Source: Crenothrix polyspora
GTDB taxonomy: Bacteria; Pseudomonadota; Gammaproteobacteria; Methylococcales; Methylomonadaceae
Assembly (NCBI RefSeq): GCF_900163745.1
Contig: NZ_FUKJ01000045.1
Span: 1 to 38,183, forward strand
Length of the DNA: 38,183 nt
Reading direction: 5' to 3'
Part shown: piece after piece, positions 16,073 through 24,287 of the stretch
Layout of the letters: each line of letters begins with the position of its first letter
Numbering within the stretch: position 1 is the first letter of the stretch
Translations under genes and position numbers: made by a program
Notes under the pieces: model-generated
Seen by the model: the letters and a program-made list of their open reading frames with translations, nothing else
Databases searched by the model: none
What the model was told of the DNA's origin: nothing

Positions 16073-16786
16073 ATGCAACTCAAAGCAATTAACCAAATCA
16101 CTGGGCAAATTCAGTTAATCACAGGTTTACATATCGGTGCAGGTAACGAAGAAGTTCATATCGGTGGTATAGACAACGGAGTGATTAAACACCCGCATAC
16201 CCAACAGCCCTATATTCCTGGTTCAAGTTTAAAAGGCAAAATGCGTAGCTTGCTGGAATGGCGTGCAGGTTTAGTCGGTGACAGCGGGGGTAAACCTGTT
16301 TCTATCGATTTGTTAGGCAAATTAACGGGTGATAAAAAACAGCACGCCGAAACACTCATTCGCTTATTCGGTGCGGCAGGTGATACTAAAAATGATGCGA
16401 AAGCCGAAGAAATCGGCATTACTCGTTTATCGTTTTGGGATTGTGCTTTGAATGAAAGCTGGGCTAAAAATGTGCGAGACAGCAATCAACTTTATACTGA
16501 AGCCAAAAGCGAAAACACCATTAATCGCATAACAGGTACAGCCGACAACCCACGTCAAACGGAACGTGTTCCCGCTGATGCAATCTTTGATTTTAAATTA
16601 GGCATGAAAATTCTTGCTGACAATGAATACAGCTTTATTGATACCGTGTTGGCAGGTTTGAAATTATTGGAACTCGATGGCATTGGTGGTTCTGGTTCAC
16701 GCGGTTACGGCAAAATCAAATTTAAACTGGATGATGCGGATTTACAAGCCCGTTTAGAGGCAATCGACCCTTTCAAGGCGGCGTAA
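16073..16786 (+). CDS. csm3: Csm3, backbone RAMP with target-RNA cleavage site
   Basis: A 237-residue RAMP protein. ITGLHIGAGNEEVHIGGIDN carries Asp34, at the position of the catalytic Asp that cuts target RNA at 6-nt intervals in known Csm3 proteins; PYIPGSSLKGKMRSLLEWR follows, and the C-terminal GIGGSGSRGYGKIKF is the glycine-rich RAMP loop. AGGA precedes the ATG by about 8 bp. All the expected residues are present, so RNA cleavage and with it signal shut-off by target destruction should work. Confidence 0.96.
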   Translation: MQLKAINQITGQIQLITGLHIGAGNEEVHIGGIDNGVIKHPHTQQPYIPGSSLKGKMRSLLEWRAGLVGDSGGKPVSIDLLGKLTGDKKQHAETLIRLFGAAGDTKNDAKAEEIGITRLSFWDCALNESWAKNVRDSNQLYTEAKSENTINRITGTADNPRQTERVPADAIFDFKLGMKILADNEYSFIDTVLAGLKLLELDGIGGSGSRGYGKIKFKLDDADLQARLEAIDPFKAA

Positions 16787-17811
16787 TGCAACGGCTTATT
16801 TTCACACTCACACCCAAAACGGCGTTTGCCACACCTTTGGCTGGCGATACTTTATTTGGGCAATGTTGCTGGGCAATACGGCATTTATTGGGTACAGAAA
16901 AATTAACGGCCTTGTTAGCGGGTTATACTGAAAATAAGCCGTTTATGGTTATCTCCGATGCAATGCCACAAGGTTTTTTACCACGTCCAACTTTACCAAC
17001 TGAACCATTAGGTTTTGAAACCAGCGATACCAAACAACGCAAAGAACAAAAAGGCAAAGAACAAAAAGGCAAAAAATGGTTTCCTGAATCGGTTTTAACC
17101 AAGCCGTTGAATGAATGGGCAACACTGGCAAAAACTGAACAGGAAATGGTTGATACTTTTCTTTCTGATGATGTAAAAAGGGATAATAAAAGTAAAAACA
17201 AAAAGCCGCGCTATTTGATTAACGATAAACCGCAAGACCATAACAGCTTAAATCGTAAAACAGGGACAACAGGCGGCGATGAAGGTGTTTTTTCACCGTT
17301 TCAACGACAAACTTTTTGGTATCACCCCGATATTAAACTGACGCTAATTATCGAGTTGGATACCGACCGCCTAAGCAGTGATGATTTACTTGAAGCATTA
17401 AACTGGATAGGTCTACACGGTTACGGCAAAGAAGCCAGTTGTGGCTTGGGTAAATTTGAAATTGCACTAACCGACTCCCCAGCACCTAAAACCGTAGACC
17501 AACCCAATGCGTGGCTTACTTTAGCCCCATGTACCCCACAAGGCTTAAGCTGGCATTCTCAGCGTTGCTATTATCAAATTCTAACGCGCTTTGGACGACA
17601 CGGTGATATAGCTGTACATCAAAGCGGCGGCGTATTTAAAAATCCTGTATTAATGACGGCAACAGGCGCGATTTTAACGCCTAAAGAAGGCAACAGCCTG
17701 CAAGGTTTTACAGGCAGTGGCATCACAGGTGTTTCTAAAACAATTACTGCTACCGTACATCAAGGTTACGCCCCTGTTTATCCTGTTCGTTTAGAGGTGC
17801 ATCATGATTAA
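16786..17811 (+). CDS. csm4: Csm4, crRNA 5'-handle-binding RAMP
   Basis: A 341-residue RAMP. The N-terminal strand RLIFTLTPKTAFATPLAGDT, LFGQCCWAIRHLLG, the central LHGYGKEASCGLGKFEI glycine loop and the C-terminal GFTGSGITGVSKTI fit Csm4. It caps the crRNA 5' handle (here expected AUUAAGAC) and contacts Cas10. The csm3 stop and this start overlap as TAATG. A lysine-rich loop at about residues 86-97 comes from a perfect 15-bp tandem duplication (17041-17070). Confidence 0.93.
   Translation: MQRLIFTLTPKTAFATPLAGDTLFGQCCWAIRHLLGTEKLTALLAGYTENKPFMVISDAMPQGFLPRPTLPTEPLGFETSDTKQRKEQKGKEQKGKKWFPESVLTKPLNEWATLAKTEQEMVDTFLSDDVKRDNKSKNKKPRYLINDKPQDHNSLNRKTGTTGGDEGVFSPFQRQTFWYHPDIKLTLIIELDTDRLSSDDLLEALNWIGLHGYGKEASCGLGKFEIALTDSPAPKTVDQPNAWLTLAPCTPQGLSWHSQRCYYQILTRFGRHGDIAVHQSGGVFKNPVLMTATGAILTPKEGNSLQGFTGSGITGVSKTITATVHQGYAPVYPVRLEVHHD
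17041..17070 (+). repeat. 15-bp tandem duplication in csm4
   Basis: AAAGAACAAAAAGGC occurs twice in direct succession (17041-17055 and 17056-17070) and is followed by a partial third start (AAAAAATGG). It adds the residues KEQKG in frame, in a charged loop. Confidence 0.85.
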
Positions 17812-19471
17812 GCCATTTATGAAAACCACGCGCTGCACCATTTCAACTTTAAGCCCTGTGCATATTGGTTGTGGTGAAGATTATTATCCGACTAACTATG
17901 TGATCGATGACGGTTTGTTACATCATTTTTCCGAAGAGGGTTTGCTTGCGGCTTTGTCATCTGCTGAAAAAAATGCCTTAGCAAAAATCGCTGAAGAGCA
18001 AAACGACAGAAACGACAGCGGTATTAAGAAGTTACAGGAGTTTATTCATGGCAAAAAAGATAAATTACAGTTTTACGCTACGCACTCTGTACCTTTATCC
18101 AAAGAATTAGAAAATTTTTACTTATCCCGTATTGGCAAAACATCGCAACGTGAAGGTAATGGACGCAACGTTAATAACCAGCTTGCCATTGCCCGTCATG
18201 CGTTTAATCCTTATAACCAAACGCCTTATTTTGCAGGCAGTTCTATTAAAGGTGCAATTCGTACTGCGTTGTTGAATGCATTGAATGATGGCGATCCTTT
18301 ACCTATTAGATTAGAAGAAAGCAGAGATGCCCCCCGTGGAGAAGGCGACAAATTGCAAAAACAGGTCTTGGGTTATCAAGCTATTTCGGATAATCCAGAA
18401 AAAGGCATAAAAGGTGATCCGTTACGCTTATTAAAAATCAGCGATGCAAGTTATTCGCACACCGACAATTTGAATTCGGCAGAAATTCGTTTTGCGGTTA
18501 ATCGCAAAAACAAAGCCACCGATAAAAAATCAATGGCAGAAACCAAAGGATTGTATCAACTCTTAGAATGCCTTCCTACCAACCGTAGCCGTGCTTTAAC
18601 TTTTGATGTTGATTTCTTTGCCGATAAAGAATTAGCTTATCGCTGGACAGATCGTGACATTATAAAGTCGTGTAATGATTTCTTTTTGCCACAATTGGAA
18701 AAAGAGTTGGAAATGTTGCAACAGCTTAAATACGTCAATGTTGGCTGGGCAAATGGTTTAGAAAAGTTATTACTAAACGAACTAGGCGAGGCTTTAAAAA
18801 ATCAACACGCGTTTTTATTGCGTATCGGGCAACATGGCGGTGCGGAAAGTAACACATTAAATGGTGTGCGTCATATCAAAATCATGCAAGGTAAGGATGC
18901 GGAAGGGAAAAACAATCCACCTAAATATTTGCCTAAAACAACAACAATTTGGTTAGCAGCAAATCACAAAGACCAACAACATGACTTATTACCCTTTGGT
19001 TGGGTCATCGTTGAAATAGATGATTTCGTGTTAGACAAAACCCACGCCTTTTTAAAAGCCCAAGCCGCGCCTGATTATGCACGCCAGGCAACATTGCAAG
19101 CTTTAGCCAAACAACGTGCCGAATTTTTAGCCCAAGAACAGCAAAAACAAGCACAAAAAGAGCAACAAGCCGTTGAAGTTGCCGAACAACAACGCCGTGA
19201 ACAACAAGCCCAAACCGAAAAAGCCGCACAATTGGCAAGCATGACTGAGCCACAAAAAGCTGTATTTGAACTGAAACAACAATGCGATCTTGCCAAAACC
19301 AAAATACCTGAACCCAACGGCACACTACGGCAATTAATGACTCAAACTATCAACCAAGCCAGCGACTGGAACAATACAGACAAACAAGCCTTATTAACCA
19401 TTGGTAACGAACTTTGCACTTTTTGGGGCAAACCCAAAAAACTCAAAGACCAACTCAAAACCCTAGCCTAA
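17804..19471 (+). CDS. csm5: Csm5, RAMP with long C-terminal extension
   Basis: A 555-residue Csm5. The RAMP part begins with TRCTISTLSPVHIGCGEDYY, has YFAGSSIKGAIRTALLNALN and runs to about residue 405. Beyond that lies an extension: an Ala/Gln/Glu-rich coiled coil (for example QEQQKQAQKEQQAVEVAEQQ, about 440-480) and a small helical end domain (AVFELKQQCDLAKTKIPEPN to the C-terminus). Typical Csm5 proteins are clearly shorter. Csm5 sits at the crRNA 3' end and is linked to recruiting trimming nucleases, so the tail could be a docking arm; that is inference. Start overlaps csm4 by 8 bp. Confidence 0.92.
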   Translation: MIKPFMKTTRCTISTLSPVHIGCGEDYYPTNYVIDDGLLHHFSEEGLLAALSSAEKNALAKIAEEQNDRNDSGIKKLQEFIHGKKDKLQFYATHSVPLSKELENFYLSRIGKTSQREGNGRNVNNQLAIARHAFNPYNQTPYFAGSSIKGAIRTALLNALNDGDPLPIRLEESRDAPRGEGDKLQKQVLGYQAISDNPEKGIKGDPLRLLKISDASYSHTDNLNSAEIRFAVNRKNKATDKKSMAETKGLYQLLECLPTNRSRALTFDVDFFADKELAYRWTDRDIIKSCNDFFLPQLEKELEMLQQLKYVNVGWANGLEKLLLNELGEALKNQHAFLLRIGQHGGAESNTLNGVRHIKIMQGKDAEGKNNPPKYLPKTTTIWLAANHKDQQHDLLPFGWVIVEIDDFVLDKTHAFLKAQAAPDYARQATLQALAKQRAEFLAQEQQKQAQKEQQAVEVAEQQRREQQAQTEKAAQLASMTEPQKAVFELKQQCDLAKTKIPEPNGTLRQLMTQTINQASDWNNTDKQALLTIGNELCTFWGKPKKLKDQLKTLA

Positions 19472-19476
19472 TCCGC

Positions 19477-20412
19477 ATGAACGAACTCACCTTCCAGCGT
19501 TACCAATTTAATTTTATCCTGGAAACCCCGCTACGTTTGGATTTTTATTCAGGTTCATTATTGCGCGGGGTATTTGGCAAGGCCTTACGGCAACTTAGTT
19601 GTATGACTAAAATGAAAGTCTGCTCGGATTGCCCGTTATATCGTTCTTGCCCTTATACCACGGTGTTTGAAATGCCGCCGCCTGTACAGCATCAGCTACA
19701 AAATTTTAGTCAAATACCTAGCCCATATTTAATTGAGCCGCCGCCCTTAGGCAGTAAAGTGTATCAAGCGGGTGAAATGTTAAGTTTTTCTATGGTATTA
19801 ATGGGGCAGGCGATAGCTCAATTACCGTTGATTATATTTGCATGGCAAAAAGCTTTTGCGTCCGGTGTGGGTAGATTTAATAGTACAGCGCGATTAATGA
19901 CCGTGGTGTTAGCCTCCGATAAACCGCAAATCATTTATGACTACGCTTGTGATAATGCCGTCCAACCCCATGCGCTATCTACGCCACCACCCTTAGCTAC
20001 TCAAAACGCACTAACACTGAACTTTACCACACCCCTACATATTCAAAAGCAAGGTAAAGTGCTAGGCCATGACATGACCGCTAAAGATTTCTTGCTGGCA
20101 TTAATCCGACGCTATTACTTATTACAAGAGTTTTACGGACACGATTATCAGCCACCGAATTTTTCCCAACTTGCAGAGCTTGCACAGCAAATAATATGCA
20201 CTAGCAATTTTACGTGGTGCCAATGGCAACGGTATTCCAATCGCCAGCAACAAAAAATGCGTTTTGATGGCGTATTAGGGCGGTTAACTTTAACAGGTGA
20301 CTTATCGATATTTTTACCGATGATTCAGGCAGGACAATGGCTGCATATTGGCAACAAAACCACATTTGGCATGGGCTTGTATACTATTGAAGCCATTAAC
20401 TGCGAGGCTTAA
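19477..20412 (+). CDS. cas6: Cas6 pre-crRNA endoribonuclease (Cys4 variety)
   Basis: A 311-residue Cas6-type RAMP. The N-terminal half holds LRLDFYSGSLLRGVFGKALR and a four-cysteine cluster (Cys42, Cys49, Cys52, Cys58) as found in this Cas6 branch, probably a zinc site. The C-terminal part (HDMTAKDFLLALIRRYYLLQ, MRFDGVLGRLTLTGDL) ends with the glycine-rich loop IGNKTTFGMGLYTIE. It would cut the array transcript within the repeats to leave the 8-nt handle. I start it at 19477 because the in-frame extension from 19414 lies inside csm5. It closes the operon. Confidence 0.92.
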   Translation: MNELTFQRYQFNFILETPLRLDFYSGSLLRGVFGKALRQLSCMTKMKVCSDCPLYRSCPYTTVFEMPPPVQHQLQNFSQIPSPYLIEPPPLGSKVYQAGEMLSFSMVLMGQAIAQLPLIIFAWQKAFASGVGRFNSTARLMTVVLASDKPQIIYDYACDNAVQPHALSTPPPLATQNALTLNFTTPLHIQKQGKVLGHDMTAKDFLLALIRRYYLLQEFYGHDYQPPNFSQLAELAQQIICTSNFTWCQWQRYSNRQQQKMRFDGVLGRLTLTGDLSIFLPMIQAGQWLHIGNKTTFGMGLYTIEAINCEA

Positions 20413-20714
20413 TTCAGGCAGAATCTGCATACATTTATTTAGCATCACAGGGTAACGGAAATCACTGTGTAGAAATAGACCATAAGCCTTTTTACCGGTG
20501 ATCCTGAATTCATAGCACCATGTCTTTGTCCCCTGTTTTTGTATTATTTGACAATTCTGCAGGATATTTAAAAAAGGGGGGGGGGCGTAAATAATGGACT
20601 TCAATGGTTTTTATTGGGGCAGTCTAGGCATAAAAAAACCCGCTAAGTCAGAAAAATAGCGGGTTTATTTGAAAGTTTGGGACAGTCTAGGACAGTCTGA
20701 AACCGTGTCGAATC
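20413..20714. other. Convergent cas6 / glnA intergenic stretch
   Basis: About 300 bp without a credible gene. It holds a ten-G homopolymer (20576-20585), the glnA terminator, and short direct repeats (CAGTCTAGG near 20621-20629, then twice-repeated ACAGTCT after 20680) flanking that terminator. A minus-strand frame across it is a shadow without family features. Confidence 0.5.
20632..20666 (-). terminator. Intrinsic terminator of glnA
   Basis: On the minus strand AAACCCGCTA pairs with TAGCGGGTTT (10 bp, loop of 11) and is followed by a run of T. It lies about 50 bp beyond the glnA stop. Confidence 0.85.
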
Positions 20715-22124
20715 TTACAAGCTGTAGTACATATCAAACTCAACTGGATGTGTACTCATACGCAAACGGGTAACTTCTTGCATTTTCAGTTCGATGTAAC
20801 CGTCGATCACATCATCAGTGAAAACACCGCCGCGTGTTAAAAACTCACGGTCGTTATCTAATGCGTCTAGCGCTTGGTCAAATGAATGGCACACTTGCGG
20901 GATTGCGTTTGCTTCTTCAGCAGGCAAATCATACAAGTCTTTATCCATTGCATCGCCAGGATGGATTTTGTTTTGAATGCCATCCAGACCAGCCATCATC
21001 ATGGCTGCGAACGCCAAATAAGGGTTTGCGGTTGAATCAGGGAAACGCACTTCAATACGACGGCCTTTTGGATTTTTAACAAAAGGAATACGAATAGATG
21101 CAGAACGGTTACGGGCAGAATAAGCCAGCATAACAGGGGCTTCAAAGCCTGGAACCAAACGCTTGTAGCTGTTGGTTGAGGCGTTGGTGAAAGCGTTAAG
21201 GGCTTTAGCGTGCTTGATGATACCGCCGATGTAGTACAACGCAGTTTCTGACAAGCCACCGTACAAATCACCAGTAAACAGGTTAGCGCCGCCTTTAAAC
21301 AACGATTGGTGTACGTGCATACCGCTACCGTTATCGCCAACCATAGGTTTAGGCATAAAGGTGGCTGTCTTGCCGTAAGCATGAGCGATGTTAGCAACAA
21401 CGTATTTCAGACCTAACACTTCGTCGGCTTTTTTAACCAGTGTGTTGAATTTAACGCCGATTTCGCATTGTCCAGCAGTTGCAACTTCATGATGATGCAC
21501 TTCAGTCATCATGCCCATTTCTTCGAGGGTAGAACACATGGAAGAACGCATGTCTTGGAATGAATCAACCGGTGGTACTGGGAAATAACCGCCTTTAACA
21601 CCTGGACGATGACCGATGTTACCGTCAGCATAAACTTTTTCTGAGTTCCAGCCCGCTTCTTCAGAATCAATTTTGAAGAAAGAGCCGCTCATGTCGCTGC
21701 CCCAGCGAATGTCATCGAAAATAAAGAATTCGTTTTCTGGGCCAAAATAAGCCGCATCAGCAATGCCGGTTGATTGCAAGTAGGCTTCTGCACGTTTAGC
21801 CAAAGAACGCGGGTCGCGCTCGTAGCCTTGCATGTTTTTAGGCTCAATAATGTCGCAACGCAAGATTAATGTGTTGTCATCGTAGAAAGGATCGATAACA
21901 GCAGTGCTTGGATCAGGCATGAGGATCATGTCTGATTCGTTAATATGTTTCCAGCCAGCAATTGAAGAGCCGTCGAACATGTTGCCATCTTCAAAGGTAT
22001 CTTCATCAATGCTGTGTGCTGGGAAAGTAACGTGTTGCTCTTTGCCACGGGTATCGCAAAAACGGAAATCGACATATTTGATGTCGTTTTCTTTCATCAT
22101 ATTTAATACGTTTGCTACTGACAT
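20715..22124 (-). CDS. glnA: Glutamine synthetase, type I
   Basis: A 469-residue GSI making glutamine from glutamate, ammonia and ATP. Visible signatures: [17 protein letters not shown] near residue 50, the metal/glutamate-binding [25 protein letters not shown], the ATP-binding [29 protein letters not shown] and the adenylylation loop DKDLYDLP with Tyr398. This is the adenylylated GSI-beta form regulated by GlnE in proteobacteria. AGGAG precedes the ATG. It has its own terminator, so it is monocistronic. It is a core gene next to accessory islands on both sides. Confidence 0.98.
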   Translation of the reverse strand: MSVANVLNMMKENDIKYVDFRFCDTRGKEQHVTFPAHSIDEDTFEDGNMFDGSSIAGWKHINESDMILMPDPSTAVIDPFYDDNTLILRCDIIEPKNMQGYERDPRSLAKRAEAYLQSTGIADAAYFGPENEFFIFDDIRWGSDMSGSFFKIDSEEAGWNSEKVYADGNIGHRPGVKGGYFPVPPVDSFQDMRSSMCSTLEEMGMMTEVHHHEVATAGQCEIGVKFNTLVKKADEVLGLKYVVANIAHAYGKTATFMPKPMVGDNGSGMHVHQSLFKGGANLFTGDLYGGLSETALYYIGGIIKHAKALNAFTNASTNSYKRLVPGFEAPVMLAYSARNRSASIRIPFVKNPKGRRIEVRFPDSTANPYLAFAAMMMAGLDGIQNKIHPGDAMDKDLYDLPAEEANAIPQVCHSFDQALDALDNDREFLTRGGVFTDDVIDGYIELKMQEVTRLRMSTHPVEFDMYYSL

Positions 22125-22286
22125 GTTATGTTGTCTCCTAGTATGTTGTTAGGTCTGTGTTTTATGTCAAACCCAGTAACGATACCATTTTTTTTAAGTA
22201 TTTGGCCACTAAAAAAATAGGTGGCAAAAAAATGCTTATGTGTTTTGTCACATTAGCCGGATACGAAGCCATAATAGTACAAATAC
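22125..22286 (-). promoter_or_regulatory. glnA upstream region
   Basis: On the minus strand TTGACA lies about 45 bp before the ATG, but its 17-bp-spaced partner AACATA is weak. Farther up, GGCCAC/GTGGC (about 22204-22225) form an interrupted inverted repeat around an A-rich centre. No clear sigma-54 or NtrC site could be recognised. Confidence 0.3.
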
Positions 22287-22526
22287 CTAGCATTTTTTGT
22301 TTAAAGCAGCACCGGTCGGTTCGCGTCTTCCTTGCTCCCAATCCTGTAATGTGCGTGGCGATACGCCAAGTAACTTTGCAAATTCAACTTGCGAAAGGCC
22401 AACAAAAGACCTTGCTTGTGCAGCATCAGTCATAGTTACACGACTGACTCTTGTCGCTACACCTCGATTCATTTGTTTAACAGATTCAAGTAAATCTTGC
22501 TGGAATTGTTCCATTTCAGAGAGCAT
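22287..22526 (-). pseudogene. NadS/HigA-like antitoxin, truncated at the C-terminus
   Basis: The 79-residue frame has the XRE helix-turn-helix of the NadS-like antitoxins (SFVGLSQVEFAKLLGVSPRT, LQDWEQGRREPTGAA), but where relatives continue with another short helical segment it ends abruptly in LNKKC. The upstream toxin survives only as a C-terminal stub. The DNA-binding part may still be made. Overlap of its start with the end of the toxin frame preserves the original operon arrangement. Confidence 0.65.
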
Positions 22527-22639
22527 TTTCTACCTCTTTTTTCAGCTCGGCCAAAAATGATGTTGGAAGATTATCAAATTTTGCTTTTTTGTAAGCGATT
22601 AACAACCAAACCGTAGCAAGCCCCGTTACTTGAAATGTT
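22516..22639 (-). pseudogene. C-terminal stub of a RelE/HigB-like toxin
   Basis: Read on the minus strand the frame gives LATVWLLIAYKKAKFDNLPT then SFLAELKKEVENAL and a stop overlapping the antitoxin start. This matches the usual C-terminus of toxins paired with NadS-like antitoxins. Upstream the frame meets a stop within a few codons and the rest of the toxin is absent, so the module is dead. Confidence 0.65.
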
Positions 22640-22702
22640 CAAATTGCCGTTCGCTACGCTCAGACAATCTAACCTTACTCGTTAGGTTTCACTTAAATTC
22701 TG

Positions 22703-23162
22703 CTATGTTTGAATTTGATTATGCAAGTGCGCGAGAATTGAATTTGCCGTTAAAAACAGTGCCTTTTTAGGACTGGCCAATACATACTCTCTTCTTGACA
22801 TAACGACTTCTGCAACAGTTATTGTCTCATGAATACCACAGCCAAAATTATTGGTCATGTTTTCTAATTGCTGATTGTCTAGAGTTTGTATATATGTTGC
22901 AAAGGTAAAATTACTGTTACTAATTTTGTGCGCTAGCTTATTTCTTAATTCACCTAATGCCCTAATTGCCGATGCCTGATTTTTGTCAATGACTCCTAAT
23001 TTTCGCAAAAGGACAACTTTGCCAAATTTGCTATTCAATAGGTCAAGTTCAGAAAGTGAATCTTCTAAGCTAGGAGCATTAAGTTTATTTACAAGAACCT
23101 GCGTGCAGGCTGCCTCAAATAATGCATTTAATTTTATTATAAATGACCAATCATCTTCTCTA
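22703..23162 (-). pseudogene. HEPN-like protein gene, 5' end cut off by a MITE
   Basis: The frame reads DDWSFIIKLNALFEAACTQV, then LLNSKFGKVVLLRKLGV and RALGELRNKLAHKISNSNF, which has an R-X4-H motif (RNKLAH) in an all-helical setting like HEPN/DUF4145-type proteins. No ATG or GTG start remains between the MITE edge and residue 47; the first possible start is an internal TTG at 23038. If the 132-bp MITE and one TA are removed, the frame continues to a GTG at 23308-23310 inside the end of the upstream gene. So this was a protein of about 158 residues, now without its start. Confidence 0.7.
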
Positions 23163-23294
23163 AGAGGCTGTTTGGAAACTCTGAATGCAAGCCAGATAGA
23201 TCAAGGCTTTGCTCATTGTTTCAATGGAAATCTAAATTTGACTCGCTAAGCCATGCCACTCGTGGCTTTAGCTTGGAGTTTCCAAACAGCTTCT
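23163..23294. mobile_element. 132-bp MITE flanked by TA duplication
   Basis: Terminal inverted repeats AGAGGCTGTTTGGAAACTC (23163-23181) and the reverse complement at 23276-23294 match at 18 of 19 positions. TA dinucleotides flank both ends (23161-23162 and 23295-23296), the target duplication used by IS630/Tc1-mariner elements. There is no transposase, so it would depend on one elsewhere. An internal AGCCA/TGGCT hairpin lies near the right end. Its removal restores two overlapping frames, which confirms the borders. Confidence 0.85.
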
Positions 23295-23720
23295 TAGGAT
23301 TTCTTCCCACATTTTCAGCACCGACTCTACTGCTGGTAATAAAGGTTTTTCTGTGCCATCGTTAAGTATCGCAAAAACTATACAAGCCTCAGCGAAAAAT
23401 CCGTAACCAAACGGAGCATCAAATAAGCCAGGAGTTCTTGTCACTTGACTGCTATCGTGAACTTGGCGCGATTTGTTAGTCAACTGTGCATGTTTAGTGG
23501 CATCAGCAACATCATTAACAAAAGAATAGTCGGGGTTATTCTTCGATAGCTGATTTCGATAATTCTTTAAATTACATCCTTTTTCTATTGTCCAATAATC
23601 CGTCATTTGGTTTAGAACAATGGCTGATAACAATCCACGACGTATATTCAGCGGAGAAGCTATAAACTCTTCAACTGTTGGTTTGACAATTGAATTAAAA
23701 AAAACAGTGGCTGATGACAT
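23268..23720 (-). CDS. Hypothetical protein with MITE-derived C-terminus
   Basis: A 150-residue protein I do not recognise (start FFNSIVKPTVEEFIASPLNI, then RRGLLSAIVLNQMTDYWTIE, YSFVNDVADATKHAQL), probably helical. AAAGG precedes its ATG. The last nine residues (LRSCLETPS) come from the inserted MITE; with the element removed the end would read LEKMIGHL and stop, nearly the same length. Its original 3' end overlapped the start of the HEPN-like gene, so the two were a coupled pair. Such helical two-gene pairs can be toxin-antitoxin-like, but this is only a suggestion. Confidence 0.6.
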   Translation of the reverse strand: MSSATVFFNSIVKPTVEEFIASPLNIRRGLLSAIVLNQMTDYWTIEKGCNLKNYRNQLSKNNPDYSFVNDVADATKHAQLTNKSRQVHDSSQVTRTPGLFDAPFGYGFFAEACIVFAILNDGTEKPLLPAVESVLKMWEEILRSCLETPS

Positions 23721-24121
23721 AAATTACCTTTTAGTGCCATAGAATATGCTGAGGTACAAGTAAATAAGCACTTCACGCATTCTATGCAACTAGAATTACA
23801 CTGATTTATCCCCGTTTTAAGCTCCCGTTCAGGTTCACATTTAGCCGGTTTCTCAACCACAAAGGCTCACGAAAAAAACCGAAATCTAAAACTTCAACCA
23901 AAGAGTGCCAAATTTATTGAAAAGAAAGCTACAGACTGAAACATTAAAATGCGGGTAAGTGTAAAGGTATTTACACTGATTGTCTGTGAATTATTTCACA
24001 TCTATAAAAATTTAAATCCAGTACACTCGATACCCATTTTTAAATGGAACGGTATATGCTCCAAGCTAGCAGTGATTAGAGCTTCGGAATTCTGAAAGCC
24101 TGGAGTCTACTTGATACTTGA
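23721..24121. other. 400-bp gene-free stretch
   Basis: No gene is seen. It contains the tandem CRP-type palindromes at 23959-24000 and a TATAAA just after them, then sequence without recognised structure before the PIN remnant. It probably is debris of a lost gene. Confidence 0.5.
23959..24000. promoter_or_regulatory. Tandem CRP-type palindromes
   Basis: GTGTAAA-GGTA-TTTACAC (23959-23976) and TGTGAA-TTAT-TTCACA (23985-24000) are two perfect dyads with centres 25 bp apart. The second fits the CRP core TGTGA-N6-TCACA exactly; the first is the variant TGTAA-N6-TTACA. The nearest start codon (23720, minus strand) is about 265 bp away and no plus-strand gene follows. Confidence 0.5.
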
Positions 24122-24277
24122 TTAATTCAGAAACGGGTTAGCAATCACCAACTGCGTATCAATTTCCTGGCCATGCTGCATATCTTCCGACTACAACACA
24201 CTACAACCGGACTCAAGCGCAGAACTGACAATCATGCTGTCGTACAAAATCAGGTTATTGGCTGTTGGCAACTCAAC
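24122..24277 (-). pseudogene. PIN-domain (VapC-like) C-terminal remnant
   Basis: On the minus strand the frame reads ELPTANNLILYDSMIVSSAL, ESGCSVL, a TAG, then SEDMQHGQEIDTQLVIANPF and a stop. This is the C-terminal third of a PIN toxin (usual pattern YDALIVASALEAGC...LYSEDMQHGQ); the stop replaces the Tyr before SEDMQHG. The N-terminal two thirds are absent. It lies immediately downstream of an intact vapC of a different subgroup. Confidence 0.75.
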
Positions 24278-24287
24278 TTACCGGACT

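Noticed and set aside
20314-20604. 96-codon minus-strand frame over the cas6 end and the poly-G tract
   Set aside because: Part is antisense to cas6 and part to non-coding DNA; proline codons from the G run and no recognisable domain.
20621-20695. Direct repeats CAGTCTAGG around the glnA terminator as IS target duplications
   Set aside because: The DNA between them is just a terminator with no inverted-repeat ends beyond it, so no element can be defined.
23660-23860. 66-codon minus-strand frame with several Cys residues
   Set aside because: It lies in front of and overlaps the start of the gene at 23268-23720 in another frame, has no family features and no clear ribosome site.
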